From Rosa chinensis (Eukaryota; Streptophyta; Magnoliopsida; Rosales; Rosaceae): a stretch of DNA of 64,000 bases. Of this stretch, positions 23,430-35,099 are shown piece by piece. Every line of letters begins with the position of its first letter. Position 1 is the first letter of the stretch. The notes beneath the pieces are model-generated. The model saw only the letters and a program-made list of their open reading frames with translations, had not been told where the DNA came from and ran no database searches. The position numbers were made by a program, and so were the translations under genes. The DNA lies in assembly GCF_002994745.2 (NCBI RefSeq), contig NC_037094.1:42607139-42671138 (forward strand), read 5' to 3'.

Positions 23430-24476
23430 TCAAAGAAGCTTCAAAATTTCAGCACGCACAACTTCTTTCATTGGTGGATTCAAACGCCGTTGTGCATCTG
23501 GTGTTGGCTTCACATTGTCTTCAAGATGGATTCGGTGCATACACATTGTAGGACTTACCTTTAATATCTGCAATTGCCCTCCAATTGCTGTTTTGTGAGC
23601 TGGAAGAACTTGCAGCAACTTCTTTTCATCTTCTTCACAAAGGTCCGAAACATTAATCACTGGAAGTGTCTCACATTCACCCAAAAATACATATTTCAAG
23701 TATTGTGGCAGTGGCTTGAGCTCTAACTTTGGTGCTTGCTGAATGGAAGGCACAACTTTATTTGTGGACAGAGGTAAAGACTCAAATTCGTTCCACTTTC
23801 TTGATTCAAAAACCGGTGCAGCATTAAGAAGCTTCTCTAACTCATCAACCTCTTTCTTGGCATCAAAGTCCATTCCAAATTGTGTCAAACATACTTCAAG
23901 AGGATCTTGAGATGAATTCAAAACAAAAGATTCATGAGTAATAGGAGAAATAGAATCAACCATAAAGCATTTACCATCTTCAGAGGGACATCGACCCGCT
24001 TCAAAAATCTTGTACTCCACCGACATATCACCAACTGTCATAGATAGAAGTCCATCTTTTACTCTAATTATGGTATCAGCAGTAGCCATGAATGCACGAC
24101 CCAAAATGATTGGTACATCCTCACTTGAATAAGCATCTGGTTCAGTTTCAAGAATAACAAAATCCGCAGGCAATATGAACTTATCAACCTTCACTAACAC
24201 ATCTTCAACAATTCCCTTTAGCCTCTTGACTGATCGGTCTGCAAATTGCAAGGTGATTGATGTTGGTTGCAGGTCACCAAGCTTTAATTTCAAATATAGA
24301 GAGTATGGCATCAGGTTAACGCTGGCACCCAAGTCCATCAAAGCACGCTCAAAATAATGGTCACCAATTGTGCAAGGGATTGTAAAGCTGCCTGGATCCT
24401 TCAACTTTGGAGGGAGTCTTCTTTGAATTACGGCACTAACCTTTTTCTGATAACAGCACCTTCTCATGATCTTCAA
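23430..24476 (-). pseudogene. Athila-type protease and pol N-terminal region
   Basis: The open frame of 348 codons has no stop. The aspartic protease part has LPPKLKDPGSFTIPCTIGD, ALMDLGASVNLMP (active site normally DLGASINLMP, so conserved) and VPIILGRAFMATA, the ILGRxFL flap-region motif. The C-terminal half, with LEDNVKPTPDAQRRLNPPMK and EVVRAEILKLL, is the linker into RT. It is joined to the RT frame by a short gap with a frame change around 23378-23430. It processes the polyprotein in intact elements. Confidence 0.85.
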
Positions 24477-24769
24477 ATTTTCTCTTGTTAGTGCATAACT
24501 CCTTCAAAAACTTCGCATAAGCTGGGATTTGTTTAATGGTATCAAGTAAAGGAATATTAATTTGCACCTTGCGAAAGAGTTCCATAATCTCAATCAAGTG
24601 CCTATGTTTCTTTGGCTTCTGAAGTAATTCTGGATATGGAGGTTTAGAACAAAGTGAGACTCTGTATTAGGCCTTAAAGTCATTTATGGGTTGCTAGAAG
24701 TCGCTGGGTTCGAATTAGTTCGTTTTCGGGATTGCTGTTTCAGCTTCAATCCTCTTGCAGAATCCTTCT

Positions 24770-26260
24770 CTACTGATTCATTAATTTCTGGGACAGCAAC
24801 AGACTCATCAATCCCCTATTCAACTTCTTCTTTTTGTTCCACTTCTTATCTCCTGGACTACGAACTTTAATATCAACTTCTTTACCACTCCTCAATGTGA
24901 TCACAGCTTTCATAGGCTCATGTTTCTCAAATTGACCCCTTGGATTAGCAAGAGTTTGGCTAGGTAAACTCCCTTGTTCTCTCTCATTCAAGGCAGTGGC
25001 AATCTGACCAACTTGAGCTTCTAGCTTAGAAATAGCTTGAGATTGAACTTGCTGCTCTTTCTTGGTCTCTTGAATAGCTTGAAGCATCTGAGCATTGGCC
25101 TTTTGAAATTCCATCTGATTTTGTGCAAGTTGTTGCATGGTTTCTTCAAGAGATGGTTTCTTTTGTTCAATTGGCCCTTGATAATTTTGCATGGGATCAT
25201 TCCTTGGCATCTGCACTTGATTATTATTGCCATAAGAGAAATTTGGATGTTGCCTCCAACTTGGATTATAAGTATTTGAAAAAGGATCATTCACAGGCCT
25301 TCTATAATTATTCACCATGTTGACTTGCTCATCTTGGAAGAAATTTTAGGGACAAGCCTCTGTGGTATGTGCAATACTTGAACACAAAGCACATGTCTCC
25401 CTTGCAGCCTTATTTAACAGAGGAGTAAGGCTCTTCATTTGTCTTGCCAAGGCTGCAACTTGCTCTTCCAACTTAGTATTTGCACTAACCTCATATAGTC
25501 CTCCTCTTTTGGGCACTGATGTGTAAGGATCATATTGCTGCGAATTTTCACATAGAGTCTCAAAAGCTTGAATTGCCTCTTCTGCCGTCTTTCCCATCAA
25601 GCTTCCACCAACTGTAGCATCCATCATACTTCTACTTTGGGCGTTCAAACCTCTGTAGAAAAATTGAGCCTTTTGGGGTTTAGAAAATCCATGGTGAGGA
25701 CACTTCAAAAACAAATCCTTATAACGCTCCCAACTCTCATAAAAAGGTTCTCCTTCAGGTTGGGAGAAGCCAAAAATTTCTGTTTGGAGAGCATTGGTTT
25801 TCTTAGCTGGGAAGAATTTCAACAAGAACTTTTTAACCAAATCATCCCAAGTATTGATGGAACCAAGGGGAAGAGAGCTTAGCCACTTTCTTGCTTTGTC
25901 TTTCAATGAAAAAGGAAAAAGCCTTAAACAGATATGCTCATATGATATCTCATACCGAAAAGTTCCACATATGTCTTTGAATTCCTCCACATGGAGATAA
26001 AGATCTTCATTTGTCTTCCCATAAAAGTTAGGCAAGCTCTGGATTGTTGCTGGTCTAATCTCAAAACGCACTCCTGCAGGAATGGGAGCTACAACAATAC
26101 AAGATGATGTTGTGAGTGCACTAGGAGCCGTAAACTCCTTCAATGCTTTTGTTTCATCTTCTGCCATTGGAACCACAACTTGTTCTTGAGTTCTTGCTTG
26201 CCTTAAAAGTCTTCTACGAGTTCGTTCAATCTTCGGATCATATACAATGAGATCTAAATT
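24770..26260 (-). pseudogene. Athila-type gag
   Basis: The frame opens near 26260 with a run containing DPKIERTRRRLLRQ and continues through FEIRPATIQSLPNFYGKTNE, RLFPFSLKDKARKWLSSLP, WDDLVKKFLLKFFPA and FYRGLNAQSRSMMDA, the gypsy retrotransposon gag domain. CALCSSIAHTTEACP is the zinc-knuckle-like CxxC...H...C. A TAA follows it (about 25348); the C-terminal part resumes as MVNNYRRPVNDPFSNTYNPS with a Q-rich coiled stretch to 24770. It is the structural protein of the element. Decay is limited to a few stops and frame changes. Confidence 0.88.
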
Positions 26261-26393
26261 CTGGGATCAACGACCTTGCATAAACAAAATTCAAACCTAC
26301 AAGAAAAACAAACAAAAAATAAGTAAAAGAAAAGAAAAAACTATAGAAAAATTAAGTATGGCACAACTGACAAATCAAATTGAATTAAGTCAG

Positions 26394-26411
26394 TCCTCGG
26401 CAACGGCGCCA
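26394..26411 (-). other. Primer-binding site of the Athila-type element
   Basis: On the minus strand TGGCGCCGTTGCCGAGGA lies ten bases inside the LTR. This is the primer-binding site type used by Athila elements (tRNA-Asp in the literature). It confirms that 26421-28215 is the 5' LTR of a minus-strand element. Confidence 0.85.
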
Positions 26412-26420
26412 AAAACTTGT

Positions 26421-28215
26421 TGTCAATTTTAATTTAGTACTGGCAAGTGCACGAATCAATTGTAGAATAGAGGTGCAAGCATGAGGTCATTCCCCCAAGG
26501 ACTGATTGAGACAATTTTGTTATGACAAATGTGTTATACTTAAGTGAAACAAACTGATTTTTATGATGTAATTGAGGTTTAAACAGAAAATTAAAGAAAG
26601 GAAAACTAAAATTAAAGACAAGAATGAGCAATGAGATTTAAACTCTAAAGAAAGCAGATTATGAAGATGCTAAAGCATTGAATCCACCACCTAATACTTC
26701 TATCCGATTCTCTAGTCGATAACAATTGAATTCCCTGGATTTCATGCTAAAATTTTTCGTACATAAGCCTTATTGATCCCAGACATATGCCAAAGTTCTT
26801 CTAACCTATGAATTCCAACTTATTGATCATGTATAGAACTCACGTAGCCAAACTATAATTTACTCCACTCAATGATCAGGTTCAAGCAAACATGTTTAAC
26901 TCCATTAAGCACAAAAGAACTAGGAAATCATGCAAACAAGAATATCGACTATGATCAAGCACTTGTATTCTTAATTCACAACTCTTTAATCACAAGATTG
27001 AATTATCTTTTGGCACCCTAGAAAACATCTACTCATTGATCAAGCATCATGTTCTCCAACCAAATAACTCATAAACAAAACCTAGGTCTTATTGATCCCG
27101 AGCAAAGATTTTGAATAAAAGTTCTATTGAAACAGTGATTAAGAGTTTAACATGGAAATCCAAAAATTCAATAGCAAATAACTAAACAAATAGAATAGTC
27201 ATACTAAGGGCTTCATCTCAGCCCTAGCCTAGAAGTTTAGCAATCCATGACTATGAAAAGCATGACTAGAATCAAAGAAGACATGAAACAAACAATGGAA
27301 GAATTGAGGAACTCGGGTCCAGCGATGGTGAGAGCTTCTCTTCCCCTTGTTCTCTGCGGAATATGCTGCCTCTTGTGTCTCTAGACGTTCTAGGTTTTTT
27401 GCCTTGTATGTCTCCTTCTATTCCTCCTTGAATTGGGCTTCTTAGGTCTTCTAGTCCAACTTGGAATAGCTTTCTTCTCTCCAAAGAAACGCATGGTTAT
27501 TAAAGTCAATGCAAGAAATTACTCCAAATATGTTAGACATGTTCAGCCTTGTTCCATTGCAAGTGCTAAGAACAACGGACTTGGGCCTCACAAGTCAGAT
27601 TCTGAAAATCCGTCAGAATTTGCCTTCCCGAAAAATCATCATAACTTGCTCCACAAGAATGCGAATCCACTTCCGTAAAATTCCTCAGAAATCTAACATC
27701 CATTTCTTTCCATTGGTATAAGGCTCGCCTGCTAATTCCTTATGAGAAGGTACAATTTAATCTTTGAAGTTGATGCACAGCAGAGCCAATTTTGGAAACT
27801 CAGGATAGCAAGCACCTTTTCAATCCTGCGTCTGACTTTAAACTCCAAATCTTTCTGTTCTCCAATTTAACCTACAAAACACAAACACAAAGTAAATGAC
27901 TCAGAAATGATAAGAACTAAGCCTAGAATCCTATATTTAAGGGGATAAAAATGTATGAAATTATGAACTTATCACTTCTCTTTCCACTTTTGAGCTCATT
28001 TCAGCTCATTTATTCCAAGGACCTGAAAGTAGAAACTATTACTAAAAATAGAAACTTTCTAAAAATAAGAAATGAAAACTTTCCTAAACTAAAATGGAAA
28101 CTTTCTAAAAATAGGAAATAGAAACTTTCCTAAACCAAAAGGATTTATTTAAGGAAATAACTAAGTAAATATGAGGAAATAACACTTAAAACGTCGCATT
28201 AAAATGCTCCTATCA
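26421..28215 (-). mobile_element. 5' LTR of the Athila-type element
   Basis: On the minus strand it starts TGATAGGAGCATTTTAATGC and ends AAAATTGACA, 1795 bp, TG...CA. The start resembles the LTR at 4350 (TGATAGGAGC), so they are related families. It is inserted within a copia element, which resumes at 28216. The 3' LTR is not in the window. Confidence 0.85.
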
Positions 28216-29357
28216 TAGTTGCTTCTCCTGTTAACTTTGCATGCAAATTGAGAAAATCTCTGTATGGTCTCAAACTGTCACCTCATGCTTGGTTTGGAAG
28301 ATTTTCACAGTTCATGTGGAAGGTTGGTTCCAGACAGAGCAACTCAAACCATACCTTGTTCCTCAAGCATCAACAAGGGAAGGTCACAACTCTAATTATA
28401 TATGTGGATGATATGATAATCACTGGCAATGATACTGTTGAGATGGATAGACTACAGAGACAGTTAGCCCTTGAGTTTGAGATGAAGGACTTGGGTGAAC
28501 TTAAGTACTTCTTAGAAATTAAGGTAGCCAGGGGGAGAGAAGGGATCTACCTGTGACAGAGGAAGTACGTTCTTGACTTGTTGATAGAGACAGGTTTGTT
28601 GGATTGCAGACCTATTGATACTCCTATTGAGCAGAACCATTGTTTAGCTGAGTATCCAGATCAAGTACCTACTGATCGAGCTTGCAATCAATGGTTAGTT
28701 AGGCGCTTGATTTATTTGGCCCATACTAGACCAGATATTGCATATGTAGTGAGTGTGGTGAGTCAGTTCATGCATAACCCGAGTGAGAGTCACTTGGATG
28801 CTGTTATGAGAATTTTAAAGTACTTAAAGTCAGCTCTAGGAAGGGGAGTACTGTTTTCTAAACACAACAACATTCTTGAGATTTGTGGCTTCACAAATGC
28901 AGATTGGACTAGAAATATTACAGACAGGAGGTCGACATCAGGTTACTTTACCTTTGTGGGAGGTAATTTGGTTACATGGAAGAGTAAAAAACAGAAAGTT
29001 GTGGCACGATCTAGTGCTGAGGCCGAGTATAGAGGTATGGCTCACAGAGTGTGTGAATTGCTATGGTTGAGAAATCTGTTACATGATCTGGGTTTCAAAC
29101 TCAAAAGTACTATGCAGTTGTATTGTGACAACAAGGTGGCCATTGGCATATCACAAAATCCAGTACAGCATGATCGTATTAAGCATGTGGAGTTTGATCG
29201 TCACTTTATAAAGGAGAAGCTAGATGCCAAAATTATTAGCTTTTCTATTGTTCCAACTGAAGAGCAACTTGCAGATATACTTACCAAAGGAGTTTCCAGG
29301 AAGGCGTTTTATGACTCACTAAGCAAGTTGATGTGTATGCGCCAACTTGAGGGGGAG
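28216..29357 (+). pseudogene. Copia reverse transcriptase / RNase H, 5'-truncated
   Basis: It reads RKSLYGLKLSPHAWFGRFSQ, then LIIYVDDMIITGND (the YVDD catalytic motif) and EMKDLGELKYFLEIKV. A TGA at 28555 stands in for the serine of YLSQRKY. It continues with RRLIYLAHTRPDIAYVVSVV, the RNase H motifs SSAEAEYRGMA and LYCDNKVAI, and ends ADILTKGVSRKAFY before the stop at 29361. The frame beyond the TGA is intact for 261 codons. It lost everything upstream of RT to the Athila insertion and later loss. Confidence 0.9.
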
Positions 29358-29622
29358 TGTTAGCGTGAGTCATGGCGTAACATTAGGAATAGAATATATT
29401 ATAATTATATCGTAGTGTAGCTAGTACTTACCTATTCTATGTGTGGTAGAGAATAGAGACGTAAGTCAATTGTATTTATGTAATTCTCTTTATATACTTC
29501 CACTGTGAGATGAATCAAATATCGGAAAATTCATTCTCTCAATCTCGTTATCTTTGACTAGTAGTTCTTTTCTAGTTTTGTAGAGGTTCTTGGTTAGAAC
29601 TATACACACACAGTTACTATTT
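29358..29622 (+). mobile_element. 3' LTR of the copia element
   Basis: The polypurine tract GAGGGGGAG directly precedes TGTTAGCGTGAG. The LTR is short (about 265 bp) and holds a TATA-like TATATACTTCC near 29492. The end, at the CACACACA near 29620, is an estimate because no second LTR is available for comparison. Confidence 0.65.
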
Positions 29623-29699
29623 TGCTCCTTTCGTAAACTAATTAGCACTTTCTTTTGTGCATGTCTTTTCCCTTTTCGGTTATACTAACATTAATCATT

Positions 29700-30087
29700 T
29701 TTTGTTGTTTTTGTTATAATGCAAGCTAGAAAAGGAATGAATAAGAAGTAAAAGGGTATAACAAAGGAAGACGATGGAGGCAAATACTTGCGTTGAAATC
29801 CGGAAATGGATCGTTCATTGACCAATATTCTTAAAAGTGAGAGATGATCTGGCCATAAAAGTGATGGTGGATGGAAAACTGAGGCATTTACTTCGACTGC
29901 ATTAAAGATGTCAGTCAAGTATAATGTAACTATGACAAAGGATAATTTGAAGAATCACATCAAATGTTGGAAAAGGACTTATGGAGCAGTTTCTGATATC
30001 CTAAGCCAAAGTGGCTTTAATTGGGATAGTTGGCATAAGATGATAACCGTGGATGATGACAATGTATGGAATGAATATGCAAAGGTA
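29700..30087 (+). pseudogene. Myb/SANT-like DNA-binding domain fragment of Harbinger type
   Basis: A frame with two stops (about 29793 and 29845) reads NPEMDRSLTNIL, then GGWKTEAFTSTALKMSVKY, DNLKNHIKCWKRTYGAVSDI and FNWDSWHKMITVDDDNVWNE. This is the plant Myb/SANT-like domain (W...MD...L.....G...F...AW..M......L+N+.+.LK..+......SGF.WD...K.I.A....W..Y) carried by PIF/Harbinger elements and related host genes. GCAAAG/GTATGA at the end is a good donor site, but no second exon was found. It may be part of the element ending in the repeat array that follows. Confidence 0.65.
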
Positions 30088-30420
30088 TGATCTGTTAATC
30101 GTCGTAGTTGATTTACTTTACCACTACTAGTTGATCGTACATGTTTTTGTTTCCTTTTGATGTATTAGGAAGTTAATGCTACTTAGTTTCACAAATTCAA
30201 TTCTAATATTGTTATGTTTTCTTTAGACTATGGACATGTAGACATGACCTTAGTTAGCTTTCTCATTTCTATCGTACTGTTTTATTTGTTTTTCAATGTT
30301 GTATGGACATGTTTTTACTTTGAGAATCTTAAAGTAAAATTAGATTATTCATATGCTTGATTTGACAAGTGTGAAAATGCTTATGTTACTTGAACATACA
30401 TGACACTATCGGCCATAATC
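30088..30420. other. AT-rich spacer, nothing recognised
   Basis: It would be intron if the Myb/SANT fragment were once spliced. I see no motif of note. Confidence 0.4.
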
Positions 30421-30449
30421 AAGACCGATTGGAGTCAATACAACAAAAA

Positions 30450-31500
30450 GTCTTTTTAGAGACCATATTTTCGGCGAGAAAATTATTTTCATCGCTAAAT
30501 GTCACATTCTACGAGGAATATTTCAATTTCTCGCTAAATGCATTGAAGTTTTTGCAAGGAAAATAATTTTCTCACTAGATGTCACTTTCTATGAGGAATT
30601 TCTTTAGTTTCTCGCTAAAGAATACCATAATTCAGTCGCATCAATTGTTCTGTTATTAGCGAGGAAATATGAGACTTATGTGAGAAAAATTTTCATCGCC
30701 AAACCTACATTTAGCGAGGAAATCCACATTTCCTTGCTATAGGTTTGGCGGAAAATTTTGTGAAACCCTCCAAATCTAGTAGCGACGAAACTATAGGTTC
30801 CTTGCTAAATGTCAATGTTCAACGAGGAAACATTTGGTCGCCAAAAGATGCAGTTTACGAGGAAATAATTAAGTCGTTGCTATAGTTTTAGTGGGAAGTT
30901 TTCTCAAACCCACCAAATTCTACGCAACGGAAGTATGATTTCCTTGCTAAAAGATGACTTTTAATGATAAATGATTTCCTCGCTAAAAGAGGACTTTTAT
31001 CGATGAATGATTTCCTTGTTAAAAGAGAAATTTTAGCGATGAATGATTTTCTCGCCATTGATACATTTAGAGAGAAATTAGTAATTTTGACGCAATAGTT
31101 CTGGCAGAAGGTTTTTTGAATCTACCGAATTTAATAGCGACGAAACTAAGTCTTCCTCGCTAAAGTTACTATTTTATCGAGGAAATAATTAAGTCGTCGC
31201 TATAGTTTTGGTGGGAAGTTTTCTTAAACCTGCGAAATTGTATAGCGAGGAAAGTATGATTTCCTCGCTAAAAGATGACTTTATCGAGAATGATTTCCTC
31301 GCTAAAAGTTCTCTTTTAGCGATGAATGATTTTCTTACCTTTGATGCATTTAGCGAGATATTAATAATTTCAACGCAATGGTTGAAAGTTTTTTGAACTG
31401 CTAAATTTAATAGCAGTGAAATTAATTCTTCTTCACTAAAAATATTATATTATTGAAGAAATGCATTTTCTTGCTGTTAATACATTTAATGACCAACTAA
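30450..31500. repeat. Array of TAGCGAGGAAAT / ATTTCCTCGCTAAA repeats
   Basis: More than twenty degenerate copies of TAGCGAGGAAAT in both orientations are packed into about 1 kb, often as small palindromes (cgaggaaagtatgatttcctcg). A higher-order duplication is also visible: blocks starting TAGCGACGAAACT at about 30780 and 31134, and GAGGAAATAATTAAGTCG at 30859 and 31178, give a period of about 320-355 bp. There is no coding sequence. Such arrays are typical of the subterminal regions of DNA transposons, but I could not fix termini or a target duplication. Confidence 0.75.
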
Positions 31501-31544
31501 TTATTTTGCCGTCATTTGAATCTCTTAATTGAATTTTGAACGAA

Positions 31545-32569
31545 CTGGAGCCATCTTGGATCAAGACTATGGACGATCATTGGGGTGCTTGAAGGCTTAA
31601 TCTTGTCAGTGTTGAAACACCTAAGCATATTTAGGGTATAAGCTGATTGATGAATCAGGATACCATCTTCACGGTGCTCAAGTTCCAACCCGAGACAAAA
31701 CCGTGTTTTCCCAAGATCTTTCATCTCAAACTTGGATTTCAAGCGTTCAGCGGTTTCCCTCAACTATTTCAGGGTGCCAATTATATTCATGTCATCAACA
31801 TAAACCGCTACTATTGCAAATCCAGAACTTGTCCTTTTTATGAACACACATGGGCATAGTTCATTGTTGACATATCCCTTTCCAATCAAGTAATCACTTA
31901 GACAGTTATACCACATCAGTCCGGATTGTTTCAGTCCATATAGTGAGCGTTTCAATCTTATAGCAAACGCGCTCCGTGGTTTAGAGCCACTTGATTTGGG
32001 TAATTGAATTCCATCTGGAATCTTCATGTATATTTCTGTATCTAGATCCCCATATAGATACGTAATAACCACATCCATAAGTTGCATGTTCAGTTTTCGG
32101 AAACTACCAAACTGACAAGGTAGCGGAAAATAATGACGTCCATTATGGGAGAATAGGTCTCCTCGTAGTCGATTCCAGGGCGTTGTGAGAAGCCTTGCGC
32201 CACAAGGCGAGCTTTGTACCTTACAATCTCGTTTTTCTCATTACGCTTTCTAACGAATACCCATTTGTAACCAACTGGTTTGGTGTTGGGCGGTATTGGC
32301 ACAACTTTTCCAAATACCTTTCTTTTCGCTAGAGAATCAAGTTCTGCTTGGATCGCAGCTTTCCATTTTGGCCAATCCGCTCTACGTTGGCATTCATAAA
32401 CGGAGCGTGGTTCGATGTCATCGATCTCAATAATCTTACGCGCCGCTGAATACGCAAATACATCATCAATGATGATGGAGCTTCTCTCCCACGTCCCATG
32501 TACACTAGTATAATTCACAGAGATCTCTACGTTCTCAAGGATAGGTTTTGACATTGAGGCGTCCCCCAA
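31545..32569 (-). pseudogene. Copia (minus copy) reverse transcriptase, 3'-truncated
   Basis: It reads RRADWPKWKAAIQAELDSLA, then GYKWVFVRKRNEKNEIVRYK, ARLVAQGFSQRPGIDYEETY and SP. A frame change at about 32089 leads to MDVVITYLYGDLDTEIYMKI and IVAVYVDDMNIIGT (the YVDD motif), and another at about 31764 leads into KFEMKDLGKTRFCLGLELEH. The match ends near 31545 after HSLDP. RNase H and the 3' LTR are missing. Confidence 0.88.
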
Positions 32570-32606
32570 TGATGTCTCTTGGACATAACCGTAATCCGGA
32601 ACATTC

Positions 32607-34039
32607 TCATGGGACGGATTGAGTATCGATGATCAAAGAATTTGTTTGTGCCTCATTTTCTCTCTTTCTAGGGCTAGTATCCTTCGAACCAATTGGTCTA
32701 CCACGCTTTCTTGCGAGACCTACGACCATAGACACCACATCATTGCCTTGCTGGGCAATGGCGCCATCTCCTGGTGTCACAAGAGTGGTGTGATGTCCAG
32801 TATTTGGGACTTTGATCCTTGCAGGTACGTTTGCAGCAAGTATGTGTGATCTCGTCACTTTGGCAACATCAGAAAACGCATCAAGCAGAGTGTCTACTAC
32901 GTTATGGAGCTCGATTATTCGTCGCACTTTGAGTTCGGACTGTGCGGTACCGGGATCGAGATGAGACATAGTGGGGACAGACCACGACAATTCTTGTCAT
33001 TCTGGTTGAACATCTGTGTTCTTATCTCCCCCTAACGACGGGAAGACTGTCTCATCAAAGTGACAATCCGCAAATCTAGCGGTAAAGAGATCGCTTGTCA
33101 AGGGTTCAAGATAGCAGACGATAGTTAGAGATTCATAGCCAACATAGATGCCCATTCGTCGTTGAGGACCCATCTTAGTACGCTGTGGCGGCGTAATAGG
33201 CACATAAATAGCACACACAAAAATGCGTAAGTGCGAGATATCATGCTCGTACCCAGTCACTAGCTGTAATGCAAAGTAAGATTGGGTTGCAGTGGGCCGT
33301 AGACGAATTAGTGTTGCTGCTGCATGCAGTATTGCATATCCCAAGCGGAAACAGAGAGACTGGTGCGCATAACCAATGTCTGTGCTCTCATTTGTAGTCG
33401 TTTGATAGCGGCTTTAGCGAGACCATTTTGGGTATGAACATGGGGAACTGGATGCTCTACATCAATCCCCAGTGACATGCAATAGTCATCGAATGTTTTT
33501 GATGTAAACTCCCCAGCATTATCAAGTCGAATTGACTTAATTGGATGGTCAGGGTAGTGAGCCCGTAGACGGATGATCTGGGCAAGGAGTTTAGCATAAG
33601 CAGCATTTCGAGTGGACAACAGCGCGACATGTGACCAGTGTGTCGACGCATCAACCAATACCATGAAGTATTTAAAAGGTCCGCATGATGGTTGAATTGG
33701 TCCACAGATATCCCCTTGGATTCTCTGTAAGAACAGAATGAGTATTTTAGGATCATTTGCGTAGGACAGTCTCGGTCCTAATTTCCCGAAGGAACAGGCT
33801 TTGCAAAATGAGCGAGGGACCTTAAAAGCAACCAATGAGGATTTTGGTTGGGCCTGAGCGTCTATAGCTCTATTATAAGCAAAATGTGTGACTACATCTC
33901 CCATCATGGCATCATGGCCATTGGGAGGAACAACCATGGCGTCATGCTCATGGTTGGCGCCATTTATGGCGTCATCACGAGGGATATGGGCGGCCCAAGA
34001 CCGCAGCAGCGCCAGAGGCTGTTGTTGCTGTCTTGCCAA
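32607..34039 (-). pseudogene. Copia (minus copy) integrase and linker
   Basis: The integrase reads FCKACSFGKLGPR (second half of the HHCC finger), then VLVDASTHWSHVAL, RLDNAGEFTSKTFDDYC and HTQNGLAKAAIKRLQ. The third catalytic residue, normally glutamate in NGLAEAxIKRLQ, is lysine here, so this copy could not integrate. A frame change at about 33340 leads to the C-terminal segment HLRIFVCAIYVPITPPQRTK, MGPQRRMGIYVGY and DCHFDETVFPSLGG. The linker to RT (32990-32607) is low-complexity. It is homologous to the plus copy at 41960-47090. Confidence 0.85.
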
Positions 34040-34091
34040 GTCTGGGAATCAATTTTCGATTCTTGCTTCTTCTCACTATGAAGAATGGATG

Positions 34092-34598
34092 TCAGTGTGA
34101 AGTCTTTAGTATACGGATCATTATATCACGACCAGGATGTCCTAGTCGGTCATGCCAAAGCCAATGTGTGTCAGAATCCAAGAGATCGTCTCTTATCACA
34201 TTATTGGATTCAATTGGTCGAATTGTAGTGACATAAAGTCCACTAGATTGACACATAAGCTTCTCTAAGATGCGCTTCCGTCCGCAATCATTAGAGGTAA
34301 TACAAAGGAACTCTTTTCCGTTCTTATTATGCGTTTCTGCATGGAATCCATTGGCTCTTATATCCTTAAAGCTCAATAAGGTTCGATTTGCTTTAGGAGC
34401 GTAGAGAGCTTCTGCTACTTTAATCAAGGTGCCATTTGGCAATAGGAATTGGGTCATTCCATGTCCTTGAGCTAAACCTGATGGCCCAGCCATCATAGTC
34501 ACAGAGGAATATGTAGGCAACATCTCTAAGAATAATTGCCTATGTCGTAGAATGGTGTGCGTAGTCACTCTATCTGCAAGACATTGTTGTTCATCCAT
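34092..34598 (-). pseudogene. Copia (minus copy) protease and GAG-pre-integrase domain
   Basis: It opens MDEQQCLADRVTTHTILRHR. The copia protease active-site pattern is DSxTTHTIL; here the serine is arginine. It continues with LPNGTLIKVAEALYAPK, RTLLSFKDIRANGFH and ends WLWHDRLGHPGRDIMIRILK, the His-containing first half of the integrase zinc finger. The 168-codon frame is uninterrupted. Confidence 0.85.
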
Positions 34599-35099
34599 TC
34601 CTAAAAGAAAAGTTCGTAATTAAAAAGGAATCATAAAGAAAAGAACTCAACTTTTATAAATTACCCAAACGGAATTACATCTTCGTTTCTTTGACCAAAG
34701 AAAATCTAATCCAATAGACTAGCTAATGCAAAACAATGGCGGTCATCCAACTCCTTTAGGTAATTCCAATGCAAATGTGACCAGGTGAGTAGAGAGATGT
34801 CGGTGGAGCAAGGCTCGCTTAAGTACCACTTATCTCAAAACCTTCCTAGACATCACACTTACATTGAGTACACCTACTTTGAAGAGAGATTAAACCATTG
34901 GCATCTACTAAAAATAATATGGCAATTGCCTACATCTCTTGGAAAATAAAAAGACTTAATCAAAATCACCAGTTTCTGGGTCTTGATCCTTGAAGTCTTC
35001 CACCCTTAGATCGAGATCACCATCTTGATCTTCTTGTTTTATGTAATTTGCCTCCCTTGCTTCACGATACATCTTGTATGCATTTGCAACATTCTGGGA

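Noticed and set aside
30450..31500. Possible CRISPR-like array
   Set aside because: Repeats are irregularly spaced, degenerate and in both orientations, and the DNA is plant nuclear.
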